Made by a program: the position numbers and the translations under genes. Below the pieces are notes generated by a model. It searched no databases, was not told where the DNA came from, and saw only the letters and a list, made by a program, of their open reading frames with translations. 28,756 bases of DNA from an uncultured Agathobaculum sp. (GTDB lineage: Bacteria > Bacillota > Clostridia > Oscillospirales > Butyricicoccaceae). This document shows, piece after piece, positions 8,337 through 14,867 of the stretch (within the stretch, counting starts at the first letter, position 1; each line of letters starts with the position of its first letter). Location: the NCBI GenBank assembly GCA_934504345.1, contig CAKSVR010000030.1, positions 1 through 28,756 of the forward strand, in the 5' to 3' direction.

Positions 8337-9272
8337 TTAGATTTTTTCACAGACACGGAGCTTCGCGCTGCGGGCACGCGGATTCTCCTCGATCTCCTTT
8401 TCGTCCGGCAGGATCGGCTTGCGCGGCGTCAGCTTCACCTTGGGCTTTTTGCCGCAGATGCATACCGGAAAATCCTTCGGGCAGGTACAGCCCTGTGCCG
8501 CCTGCTGGAATGCCGCCTTGACGATGCGGTCCTCCAGACTGTGGAACGTGATAACAGCCAGCCGTCCGCCGGGATTGAGGCAGTCGATGGCCTTTTCCAT
8601 CGCCTCGCGCACCGCGCCCAGCTCATCGTTCACCGCAATGCGGATGGCCTGAAAGCTGCGCTTGGCCGGATGCTGCTTCTCGCGCAGCGCCTTGGACGGC
8701 ATCGCGCCCTTGATAACGCTGACGAGCTCCAGCGTGGTTTCGATCGGCTTTTTCTCGCGTTCGCGCTCGATAGCCGCCGCGATGAGCGGTGCATAGCGCT
8801 CCTCGCCGTATTCAAACAAAATGCGGCGGAGCTCCTCGCGGCTCCAGCCGTTGACGACCTCGTAGGCGGTCAGCCTCTGCTGCCGATCCATACGCATATC
8901 GAGCGGCGCATCCTGCATATAGGAAAAACCGCGCTCGGCATGGTCGAGCTGCGGCGAGGACACGCCAAGGTCAAAGAGGATGCCGTCCGCGCCGGACAGC
9001 CCCTGCGCTTCGAGCACCTTGTCAATATCGCGGAAGTCGCTCTTTACCGGCGTGACGCGCTGCCACACATCCTTTAAGCGGTCTTTCGCGTTTTCCAGCG
9101 CCTCGTCATCTCGGTCGATGCAGATGAGCCGTCCGTCATCACACAAACGCTCCGCAATGCGGAGCGAATGACCGGCGCCGCCGGTGGTGGCATCCACATA
9201 CACACCGTCCGGCTTGATCTGCAAGGCCTCCAAACAGGGCTGGAGCAGAATGGACACATGATGAAATTCCAT
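8337..9272 (-). CDS. rsmH: 16S rRNA (cytosine-1402-N4) methyltransferase RsmH (MraW)
   Basis: This 311-residue SAM-dependent enzyme methylates N4 of C1402 in the ribosomal P site. Family marks are HHVSILLQPCLEAL at the N-terminus, DATTGGAGHS (SAM loop, about 27-36), FDLGVSSPQLD, the segment HPAKRSFQAIRIAVNDELGA, and TFHSLEDRIVK. The C-terminal cysteine cluster (CTCPKDFPVCICGKKP) is typical of RsmH. It is the second gene of the dcw operon, 12 nt after mraZ, the usual order in bacteria. Confidence 0.97.
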   Translation of the reverse strand: MEFHHVSILLQPCLEALQIKPDGVYVDATTGGAGHSLRIAERLCDDGRLICIDRDDEALENAKDRLKDVWQRVTPVKSDFRDIDKVLEAQGLSGADGILFDLGVSSPQLDHAERGFSYMQDAPLDMRMDRQQRLTAYEVVNGWSREELRRILFEYGEERYAPLIAAAIEREREKKPIETTLELVSVIKGAMPSKALREKQHPAKRSFQAIRIAVNDELGAVREAMEKAIDCLNPGGRLAVITFHSLEDRIVKAAFQQAAQGCTCPKDFPVCICGKKPKVKLTPRKPILPDEKEIEENPRARSAKLRVCEKI

Positions 9273-9284
9273 TGCTTCCTCCTG

Positions 9285-9704
9285 CTAAAAATCCATATCT
9301 TCTACGTCCGCGGCGATACTCTCCGCGTCGATCTCATCGTTGTACGCCCGCCACTTGTCGCTGCTCCAGATCTCCGCATGGTCGAGCTGACCGATAACAG
9401 TGACATCCTTTTGCAGTTCGGCAAAGGCGCGCAGGTTGGCGGGAATGAGGATGCGGCCCTGTGCATCGAGCTGGGCATCGAACGCATTGGCAAAATAATA
9501 GCGCTTGACGCGCCGTGCTTTCTCGTTATTGCCCAGTGTGCGGATCTTGTCCTCAAGGCGTTTCCATTCCGCTTCGGGATAGACCGACAGGCAGCCATCC
9601 AGACCCTTGGTGACCGTGAAGTGCTCGCCGAGCTCCTCGCGCAGCTTGGCCGGCATTGCCAGACGCCCTTTGGCATCTATGGAATGCTTGTATTCGCCCT
9701 TCAC
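9285..9704 (-). CDS. mraZ: Transcriptional regulator MraZ
   Basis: A 139-residue DNA-binding protein made of two AbrB/SpoVT-like repeats; each carries the family core, AKGRLAMPAKLRE near residues 11-23 and AQGRILIPANLRA near 81-93. MraZ forms a ring and represses its own dcw operon by binding phased repeats in the promoter. The start codon is GTG at 9702-9704, with GGTGGAG just upstream; the protein then opens KGEYKHSIDAKGRL, matching the usual MraZ start. Three GTG-centred sites exactly 10 bp apart lie at its own start point (9741-9768), so autoregulation is likely. Confidence 0.96.
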   Translation of the reverse strand: MKGEYKHSIDAKGRLAMPAKLREELGEHFTVTKGLDGCLSVYPEAEWKRLEDKIRTLGNNEKARRVKRYYFANAFDAQLDAQGRILIPANLRAFAELQKDVTVIGQLDHAEIWSSDKWRAYNDEIDAESIAADVEDMDF

Positions 9705-9740
9705 CGATCTCCACCGTCCTTTCCGCGTGGTGGAAACCGT

Positions 9741-9768
9741 GACACTTTACCCCACATCTCACCACCTT
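9741..9768 (-). promoter_or_regulatory. MraZ operator, three 10-bp phased repeats
   Basis: On the minus strand the triplet GTG starts at 9765, 9755 and 9745, each within GGTGGT, TGTGGGG and AAGTGTC contexts. Exactly 10-bp phased GTGG-type repeats next to mraZ are the known mode of MraZ binding. They cover the expected transcription start, consistent with repression. Confidence 0.72.
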
Positions 9769-9774
9769 ATTTTT

Positions 9775-9803
9775 ATTATAGCGGTACGGCAGTTAGATTG
9801 CAA
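9775..9803 (-). promoter_or_regulatory. Sigma-A promoter of the dcw operon
   Basis: On the minus strand, TTGCAA (9798-9803) and a perfect TATAAT (9775-9780) are separated by exactly 17 bp. The start point should fall near 9768, leaving a leader of about 65 nt before the mraZ GTG codon. Confidence 0.85.
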
Positions 9804-9906
9804 GACATTTTTTGCATTATTGCACGAAATATTCGGCCAATATTCTTGCAATTTTTATAGTTTTTGCAATTTTTGCGAACAGTTGTTCGTTTTTCTGTGC
9901 ATTGCA
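9798..9906. repeat. AT-rich block with six TTGCA repeats
   Basis: TTGCA occurs at 9798, 9812, 9820, 9846, 9864 and 9902 in an otherwise AT-rich block, strikingly unlike the GC-rich surroundings. Spacing is irregular. The first copy is also the -35 box of the mraZ promoter. The block could be an upstream regulator site or an easily melted segment; I cannot tell which. Confidence 0.5.
9876..9889. promoter_or_regulatory. LexA (SOS) box-like perfect palindrome
   Basis: CGAACAGTTGTTCG is a perfect 6+6 palindrome and fits the Firmicutes LexA/DinR site CGAAC-N4-GTTCG. It lies about 100 bp upstream of the dcw -10 box. On the minus strand a TATAAA at 9853-9858 lies 16-17 bp downstream of the palindrome's right half, so a second, LexA-covered promoter toward mraZ is conceivable. 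No binding is shown. Confidence 0.55.
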
Positions 9907-9938
9907 CGTTTTCCTGTTTCTACCTGTCCGGTGGGGAC

Positions 9939-9970
9939 TTATCCCAAGGTCTGTCCACAGCTTATCCACA
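9939..9970 (+). promoter_or_regulatory. Row of three DnaA-box-like sites
   Basis: TTATCCCAA (9939-9947), CTGTCCACA (9951-9959) and TTATCCACA (9962-9970) lie in the same orientation, 11-12 bp apart. The last is a perfect consensus DnaA box and the first two each differ by two bases. Helically phased boxes suggest cooperative DnaA binding upstream of the division operon. Confidence 0.55.
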
Positions 9971-10074
9971 TGAGATGGGGATTTCGGGCGGTTTTGCAGC
10001 GCAGATGCTGCGCCGGTGGCGCAAAGTGGAACGCAGCCGAATTTTGATTTGCCGATACGCAGCAACCGCTTTCC
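9971..10074. other. Gene-free spacer between DnaA-like boxes and long repeat
   Basis: No open frame with a credible ribosome site is present. A short inverted repeat (GCAGCGCAGATGCTGCGC, 10006-10023) is visible. Otherwise I see nothing assignable. Confidence 0.5.
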
Positions 10075-10275
10075 GGTGCACACGAGCCCGCTAAGCAATA
10101 CGCCCTTTCCGGGCGGCAGCCCATTCCTCGGCACTCTTTACATGGTGCACACGAGTTGCGTTAGCGATACGCCGTTGCCGGGCTGGGGATTTCGCCGTCT
10201 GCGGACGGCGGGAACGGGCCGCTCGCGCGGCGGGCGCAAAAAGGGAGGGACACCTACGGTTTCCCTCCCTCTTTG
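10075..10275 (+). repeat. Long structured repeat, copy A
   Basis: This about 200-bp element has two tandem units of roughly 70 bp, each opening GTGCACACGAG and containing an AATACGCC or GATACGCC segment. A short GC hairpin (CGCCGTC/GACGGCG) follows, then a terminal hairpin (AAGGGAGGGA with TCCCTCCCT, 10241-10270) whose loop holds ACCTACGGTT. The same order recurs inverted at 10594-10794 and directly at 28571-28756. It has no coding character, although frames through it read open because of base composition. Confidence 0.8.
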
Positions 10276-10593
10276 AACTCCTACCTTTCCCTCAGCAGCC
10301 TCGCGAACGGGCCTTACGGCCCTACTTCGTAAGTAACTCGCATAAAGGAACGAGTATCGGCTTCCGTTTTCCGCACTGTCGCGGCGTTATCGCGGCAGAT
10401 TGCACAGGTTTTGCGTAAATACTGTCGCAGAGCTCTAACGGCTTGAGCGCAGCTGTGAAAGGAATGGTCGGCGTTAAGCCGAGCCTACGAGCCGGTAGCG
10501 GTACTGCCGTTCCTTTTTTCGGTCCCGAGCACAAATAGGAACGGCAAAGCCGTTCCGTGCGCCGACTTAGGAACAAAGGGAAAATGGGAGCTT
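10276..10593. other. Gene-free spacer between facing repeats, rich in hairpins
   Basis: This segment separates repeat copies A and B. It contains several compact hairpins: GGGCC/GGCCC near 10305-10320, TCGGC/GCCGA around 10470-10485, and a perfect 8-bp stem GGAACGGC / GCCGTTCC with an AAA loop at 10538-10556. An open frame of 84 codons on the minus strand lacks a convincing ribosome site and has biased composition. I take the region as non-coding mosaic repeat. Confidence 0.5.
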
Positions 10594-10794
10594 CCTAAGA
10601 GGGTGGAAAACCGTAGGTTGTCTATCCTTTTGGCCCCGCGCGGGAGCGCCGTTCTCCCGCCGCCCGCAGGCGGCGAAACTCCCCAGCCCGGCAACGGCGT
10701 ATTGCTAACGCGACTCGTGTGCACCAGTGAAAGGCTGCCGAGGAATGGGCTACCGCCCAGATGCGGCGAGTACGCTCCGCGCCTCGTGTGCACC
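10594..10794 (-). repeat. Long structured repeat, copy B (inverted to A)
   Basis: Read on the minus strand this repeats copy A: two GTGCACACGAG units, the GGGCTGGGGA segment, a GC hairpin, then CAACCTACGGTTTT and CCACCCTCTTAGG. It faces copy A across a spacer of about 320 bp, so the pair forms a very large inverted repeat upstream of the dcw promoter. Confidence 0.8.
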
Positions 10795-10833
10795 GGAGAA
10801 CAGCTTCGCAAAGCGAAATGCATCCGCAAACGC

Positions 10834-10861
10834 AAAAACAGCCGTCCTCCCGGACAGCTGT
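10834..10861 (-). terminator. Rho-independent terminator of the uvrC-rsmD-coaD operon
   Basis: On the minus strand a 10-bp stem, ACAGCTGTCC with GGACGGCTGT (one G-U pair), closes a GGGA loop and is followed by five Ts. It lies 12 nt beyond the stop of the coiled-coil gene, where the operon should end. Confidence 0.9.
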
Positions 10862-10873
10862 CTGCATTCCTGT

Positions 10874-11332
10874 TTACTTTGCGATGCTCTTGAAGCGCTG
10901 ACGTGCCTTGCGGACTTCCTCGAGGCCGAGTGCAACTGCCTCCTCGGTGCGCTTGAGGGTGTCCTCACAATACTCGTTCGCTACGCGGCGAAGCTCACGC
11001 GCCTGAATCTCGGCGTTGCCCTGTACTTCCTTGGCCTTGCGGCGGGCCGCAACGACGATCTCGGTTTCGGATACCATCTGGCGGGCATCCTCCTCCGCCT
11101 GACGGCGGATGGCCTCTGCCTCACGCTTGCCGGAAGCCAGCAGCTCACTGCGCTTGGATACGATCTCCTGCGCCTGCTGGAGGTCGTTCGGCAGGCTCTC
11201 ACGCAGCTCATCGATCATATCGAGCATATGGTCGCGCTCGATGATGCACTTCTCACCTGCCAGCGGGATACCCTTTGCATCCTGCACCATATCATACATA
11301 CGATTGATCAGTTCGTCTAAACTTGTTGCCAT
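10874..11332 (-). CDS. Small coiled-coil protein (ATP synthase subunit H/DivIVA-like), unknown role
   Basis: A 152-residue soluble protein, almost wholly helical and charged, with a long heptad-like stretch from about residue 50 to 145 (for example ELLASGKREAEAIRRQAEED). Proteins of this kind in Clostridia are often labelled ATPase or V-type ATPase subunit H by similarity to coiled coils; that name has no functional support. The N-terminal part (MATSLDELINRMYDMVQDAK) looks like a separate conserved cap. The ATG at 11332 has GGAAG 8 nt upstream; a longer frame to 11401 would overlap coaD. It lies 1 nt after coaD and is the last gene before a strong terminator. Confidence 0.8.
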   Translation of the reverse strand: MATSLDELINRMYDMVQDAKGIPLAGEKCIIERDHMLDMIDELRESLPNDLQQAQEIVSKRSELLASGKREAEAIRRQAEEDARQMVSETEIVVAARRKAKEVQGNAEIQARELRRVANEYCEDTLKRTEEAVALGLEEVRKARQRFKSIAK

Positions 11333-11333
11333 T

Positions 11334-11819
11334 TCAGTCTTCCTTTCTTGTTCGGCGTACAATGTCCTGCATAATCCCCTCGGGAACAAAACCGGCGACA
11401 CTGCCGCCGTGTACCGAAATGTCCTTCACGATGGAGGACGATAGGTACATATATTCTGCACTTGTCATCAGAAAAACGGTGTCCAGCTCGGGATTGAGCT
11501 TGCGGTTGGCAAGTGCCATTTGAAATTCATACTCGAAGTCTGAAACCGCGCGCAGACCTTTCACGACCGCGCACGCGCCTTTCTGCCGGGCGTATTCCGC
11601 CAGCAGGCCGCCGAAGGATTCGATCTCCACATTCGGCAGATCAGCCGTTGTCCTTTTCAGAAATTCGACACGTTCCTCTGCGGAAAACATCGGTTTTTTG
11701 TTCTGGTTGTGCATTACCGCAACGATCAGCCGGTCAAACATGAGCGATGCGCGGCGGATAATATCCAGATGGCCCAGCGTGACAGGGTCAAAGCTGCCCG
11801 GATAAATCGCAGTTTTCAT
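11334..11819 (-). CDS. coaD: Phosphopantetheine adenylyltransferase CoaD
   Basis: A 161-residue nucleotidyltransferase that joins 4'-phosphopantetheine and ATP to dephospho-CoA, the penultimate step of CoA synthesis. The N-terminus KTAIYPGSFDPVTLGHLDII carries the TxGH nucleotide-binding motif, and MYLSSSIVKDISVHGG matches the family's ISSS(x)VKE region. Length is standard. The chosen ATG (11819) gives the canonical MKTAIYPGSFDP start; a longer frame to 11846 would overlap rsmD. It is placed 10 nt after rsmD, the same pairing as in Bacillus (ylbH-coaD). Confidence 0.95.
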   Translation of the reverse strand: MKTAIYPGSFDPVTLGHLDIIRRASLMFDRLIVAVMHNQNKKPMFSAEERVEFLKRTTADLPNVEIESFGGLLAEYARQKGACAVVKGLRAVSDFEYEFQMALANRKLNPELDTVFLMTSAEYMYLSSSIVKDISVHGGSVAGFVPEGIMQDIVRRTRKED

Positions 11820-11829
11820 ATCTCTTTCT

Positions 11830-12381
11830 TCATTCCGTTTCGCCATTCTGCCGCTGCAGAACGGTAATCAATGTCGCACCGTAGCGGCGCTCCCGCACGG
11901 CCTCAAAGCCATGCGCGAACCGATCCTCTACTGCACTTTCGCATATTATTATACCATTAACCGAGAGAATGTCAAACCTTTCTATCAATTTCAGCGCATT
12001 TTCTAAAATTTCTCCGCCGTAGGGCGGGTCAAGGAAGATCAGATCGTACTTCTGCCGGCCCGCACGGCTGACAAAATCCGCCGCCTCGGTGCGGTGGAGC
12101 GCCGACTTGTCTTTCACGCGGGCGCTCTCGACGTTTTTGCTCACGATGCCGAAAGCCGCCTTGTTGTGCTCGACGAAGTCGCAGTGCTGCGCGCCGCGCG
12201 AGAGCGCCTCGATGCCGAGCTGACCCGTGCCTGCGAACAGGTCGAGCACCTCGGCGCCGCGCACATGATCCTGAATGAGATTGAACACGTTCTCCTTTAC
12301 CCGGTCGGTGGTCGGCCGGGTGTTCATGCCGGGCACCGGCTGCAATTTACAGCCGCGTGCGGTGCCGGAAACTACGCGCAT
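11830..12381 (-). CDS. rsmD: 16S rRNA (guanine-966-N2) methyltransferase RsmD
   Basis: A 183-residue SAM-dependent methyltransferase that modifies G966 of 16S rRNA. It begins MRVVSGTARGCKL as the family does, has the SAM motif DLFAGTGQLGIEALSRGA (47-64) and the catalytic LDPPY (117-121). AGGAGG lies upstream of the ATG. It starts the rsmD-coaD part of the transcript, separated from uvrC by a repeat of about 100 bp. Confidence 0.94.
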   Translation of the reverse strand: MRVVSGTARGCKLQPVPGMNTRPTTDRVKENVFNLIQDHVRGAEVLDLFAGTGQLGIEALSRGAQHCDFVEHNKAAFGIVSKNVESARVKDKSALHRTEAADFVSRAGRQKYDLIFLDPPYGGEILENALKLIERFDILSVNGIIICESAVEDRFAHGFEAVRERRYGATLITVLQRQNGETE

Positions 12382-12418
12382 TTGTTGCTACCTCCTGCTG
12401 ATATTTCACTGTTTGAAA

Positions 12419-12512
12419 AGAGTGAAGAGTTGAGAGTGAAGAGAACGTAAATGGGAGTCTGAAACTCAAACCGTTGCGTTCTCTCCACTCTGCACTCCTC
12501 ACTCTCCACTCT
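12419..12512. repeat. Imperfect inverted repeat of AGAGTGAAGAG type between rsmD and uvrC
   Basis: The left arm (12419-12447) is built from AGAGTGAAGAG units and ends AGAACG. The right arm (12477-12512) is its imperfect reverse complement, CGTTCTCTCCACTCT and further CACTC units. About 30 bp of unique sequence lies between. The right arm overlaps the uvrC stop codon, so the element supplies the last few residues of UvrC. It has the shape of a small non-autonomous mobile element, but no transposase or target duplication is seen. Confidence 0.65.
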
Positions 12513-14340
12513 GCGTATTTTCATCCTGATGAAAATACGCATAAACGTTCTGTGCCGCATTTCTCGGCAGGATCCTTGCAAGCTCCTGCTCGGAGGCGTG
12601 CTTGATATTCTCGATACTGCCGAAGTGCTTGAGCAGCTCGGTGCGGCGCTTATCGCCCACGCCGGGGATCTTATCCAGCGTCGAGCCGCGCACCTTTTTG
12701 CCGCCCAGCTTGCGGTTATACTCGATGGCGAACCGGTGGACCTCCTCCTGCATCCGGCCGATGAGCGCGAACAGCGCCGGTGTGGCCGAAATGCCGAACT
12801 CACGGCCGTCCGGTGCGACAAGGGCGCGGGTACGGTGACGGTCGTCCTTGACCATGCCGAAGCACGGCACGGACAGCCCGAACGAATCGAGCACCTCCTT
12901 GCACACATGAACGTGGCCCAGACCGCCGTCTATCATAAACGCATTGGGCAGCGGCGCAAACTTTTCGTCGCCGTCCACATAGCGCTGCACGCGGCGCGTG
13001 AGCATCTCGCGCATGGAAGCATAGTCGTCCTGCCCGCTGGCCGCGCACGCGATCTTGAACTTGCGGTAGTCGCTCTTTTTCGGCTGTCCCTCGTAAAAGA
13101 CGATCATCGAGCCGACCGTATCCTGTCCCGCGAAGTTGGAGATGTCGTACGCCTCCAGCCGGAGCGGCAGCGCCGCCATGCCGGTGACGTTTTGCAGCAG
13201 CTCGAGCGATTTATGCCGCCGCTCGGACTGTTTCTCTCTTCGTTCGATCTCCTCGAAGGCGTTTTTCTCCGCGAGGCGGGTCAGCACCCGGCGTTCGCCG
13301 CGCTGCGGCACGGCCAGCTCGACCTTGCGCTCCGCGATGGACGAAAGGTACTCGCCCACGGCCTCCTGTTCCTCGATCTCGTGCGAAAGCAGAACGGTTT
13401 TCGCCACGGCATTGCGCTGGGCGTAATACTGCTTGATGAACGAGGAGAGCACCTCCGCCGGGTCGCTCTCGGTGACATGGAAGAATGTGTATTCCTTATC
13501 CTGCAAGGTGCCGCCGCTGTAATGCAGCACGCAGACACACGCACGGGTCTGTCCCTGCACGAACGCGATGACATCCAGCTCCGCGAACGCCCCCGCGACA
13601 ACGTGCTGCTTGGTGCCCAGCTTCTGGATAGCCCGCAGACGGTCGCGCAGCACGGCGGCCCGCTCGAACTGGAGCTCTTCGGCGGCTTCGTTCATTTTCT
13701 CAGTCAGCTCACGCTCGAGCTTTTTCGCATCGCCCTCGAACAGCGAAACCGCCTGCCCTATCAGCGCGTGATATTCCTCCGGACTGACCTTTCCGGTACA
13801 CGGCGCACAGCAGCGGCCGAGGTGCTGGTTGAGGCATGGCCGGTCCTTGCCGATGTCGCGCGGAAACGAACGGGCGCAGCTTTTCAGGTGCAGCGCCTCG
13901 CCGATCGTGTCGATGGCACGCCGCGCCGCGCCGCGGCCCATGTACGGGCCAAAATAGCGTGCGCCGTCATGCGCGGGCTTGGAAACGATCTTGAAATCCG
14001 GATAGGACAGCGTGGTGTCCAGCCGCACATACGGATAGCCCTTGTCGTCCTTGAGCAGGATGTTGTACTTGGGCTTGTACTTCTTTATCATCGAGTTCTC
14101 GAGCACGAGGGCTTCAAACTCGCTGTCGGTGACGATAATATCGAAATCATCGATATGGCTGACGAGTTGGCGCGTCTTGGCGTTCAGCCGTTCGGGCGGC
14201 TGGAAGTAGTTGGACACGCGGTTTTTCAGCAGCTTGGCCTTGCCGACGTAAATGACCTTGCCGGTCTTGTCCTTGTGCATATACACGCCGGGCTGCATGG
14301 GCAGCTTTCGCACGCGCTCCTTGAGCTGTTCTCTTGTCAT
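12499..14340 (-). CDS. uvrC: Excinuclease ABC subunit C (UvrC)
   Basis: A 613-residue subunit that makes both incisions in nucleotide excision repair. It has the N-terminal GIY-YIG nuclease (GVY at 18-20, IYVGKAKLLKNRVSNYF at 30-46), a cysteine cluster (CLNQHLGRCCAPCTG), a UVR domain that meets UvrB (about 200-235), the RNase H-like nuclease domain (AYDISNFAG, FMIDGGLGHV), and C-terminal helix-hairpin-helix motifs (LDKIPGVGDKRRTELLKHFG). I start it at 14340 because GGGGAGG lies 7 nt upstream; a frame to 14367 would begin beside the preceding terminator. Its last residues come from a palindrome and repeat. Confidence 0.96.
   Translation of the reverse strand: MTREQLKERVRKLPMQPGVYMHKDKTGKVIYVGKAKLLKNRVSNYFQPPERLNAKTRQLVSHIDDFDIIVTDSEFEALVLENSMIKKYKPKYNILLKDDKGYPYVRLDTTLSYPDFKIVSKPAHDGARYFGPYMGRGAARRAIDTIGEALHLKSCARSFPRDIGKDRPCLNQHLGRCCAPCTGKVSPEEYHALIGQAVSLFEGDAKKLERELTEKMNEAAEELQFERAAVLRDRLRAIQKLGTKQHVVAGAFAELDVIAFVQGQTRACVCVLHYSGGTLQDKEYTFFHVTESDPAEVLSSFIKQYYAQRNAVAKTVLLSHEIEEQEAVGEYLSSIAERKVELAVPQRGERRVLTRLAEKNAFEEIERREKQSERRHKSLELLQNVTGMAALPLRLEAYDISNFAGQDTVGSMIVFYEGQPKKSDYRKFKIACAASGQDDYASMREMLTRRVQRYVDGDEKFAPLPNAFMIDGGLGHVHVCKEVLDSFGLSVPCFGMVKDDRHRTRALVAPDGREFGISATPALFALIGRMQEEVHRFAIEYNRKLGGKKVRGSTLDKIPGVGDKRRTELLKHFGSIENIKHASEQELARILPRNAAQNVYAYFHQDENTQSGE
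12513..12540. repeat. Perfect 13-bp palindrome inside the 3' end of uvrC
   Basis: GCGTATTTTCATC and its exact reverse complement are separated by only CT. It sits inside the codons for the UvrC C-terminus (YFHQDENT) and directly abuts the AGAGTG-type inverted repeat. Confidence 0.75.
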
Positions 14341-14375
14341 GCGGCAAACCTCCCCATCGCCCTGCATCCAAAAAT

Positions 14376-14406
14376 AAAAGCGCCGATCAGAACAACCGGC
14401 GCTTTT
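14376..14406 (-). terminator. Terminator of the HPr-like gene
   Basis: A 10-bp stem AAAAGCGCCG / CGGCGCTTTT with an 11-nt loop lies 19 nt past the stop of the HPr-like gene. On the minus strand it is followed by TTTTATTTTT, a good U-tract. It sits just before uvrC. Confidence 0.88.
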
Positions 14407-14424
14407 CCCTCAGGACGCGATAAC

Positions 14425-14688
14425 TTAGTCAGTAAAATTGGATGTGATGAGCTCTACCAGTGCGGAAACAGCCTCTTCCTCATCCGGGCCGTCAGCGATC
14501 AGGTTGATCGTGGTGCCCTTGGTGATGCCAAGGGACAGAATGCCGAGCAGGCTCTTGGCATTTACGCGGCGCTCTTCCTTCTCCACCAGGATGGTAGACT
14601 TGAACTCATTTGCCTTCTGAATAAAAAAAGTTGCCGGGCGGGCATATAAGCCTACCTGATTGGTAACCTGTACCTCTTTTGAATACAT
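14425..14688 (-). CDS. HPr-family protein with Tyr at position 15 (Crh-like)
   Basis: An 87-residue protein of the HPr fold. In HPr, enzyme I phosphorylates His15 in GLHARPA; here the same place reads GLYARPA (Tyr15, codon TAT read directly). Ser46, the target of HPr kinase, is kept in VNAKSLLGILSLG. Bacillus Crh likewise lacks His15 and keeps Ser46, and acts in catabolite repression rather than sugar transport. By that comparison this protein should not pass phosphate to PTS sugar transporters but could still bind CcpA after Ser46 phosphorylation; this is inference. It is a single-gene unit with its own promoter and terminator, and AGGAG 10 nt before the ATG. No PTS genes are adjacent. Confidence 0.87.
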   Translation of the reverse strand: MYSKEVQVTNQVGLYARPATFFIQKANEFKSTILVEKEERRVNAKSLLGILSLGITKGTTINLIADGPDEEEAVSALVELITSNFTD

Positions 14689-14726
14689 ATCTGCATCGCT
14701 CCTATTTCTTCAAATCCGTTGTATAT

Positions 14727-14755
14727 AGTCTATCGCTTTTTTGCATTTTCGTCAA
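14727..14755 (-). promoter_or_regulatory. Sigma-A promoter of the HPr-like gene
   Basis: On the minus strand TTGACG (14750-14755) and TAGACT (14727-14732) are spaced by 17 bp. The start point should lie near 14720, giving a short leader of about 30 nt with an AGGAG site. I see no obvious operator. Confidence 0.8.
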
Positions 14756-14816
14756 GGCTTATTTCCAGCTGCGCCCTTTGCTTTTTAGCTGAATTTTTCA
14801 AAAAACGCACTGTTTT

Positions 14817-14835
14817 ATAGGGCATTTTGCCCTAT
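14817..14835. terminator. Hairpin downstream of mutS2, possible terminator
   Basis: A 7-bp perfect stem ATAGGGC / GCCCTAT with an ATTTT loop lies 33 nt after the mutS2 stop. The minus strand lacks a good T-tract after it, so this is a weak terminator call. Confidence 0.4.
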
Positions 14836-14867
14836 TTGCCGGTTTTTAATTCCTGAACGAGCCTTTT

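Noticed and set aside
9798..9970. Chromosomal replication origin
   Set aside because: DnaA-like boxes and an AT-rich block are present, but no dnaA, dnaN or gyr genes adjoin; a regulatory role fits better.
10016..10276. Open frame of 86 codons through long repeat copy A, and the related minus-strand frame through copy B (10485-10835)
   Set aside because: Their products look alike only because the DNA repeat is the same; no ribosome site, and hairpins rather than codons are conserved.
10322..10576. Minus-strand open frame of 84 codons between the facing repeats
   Set aside because: Starts without a convincing ribosome site and lies in hairpin-rich DNA; no domain recognised.
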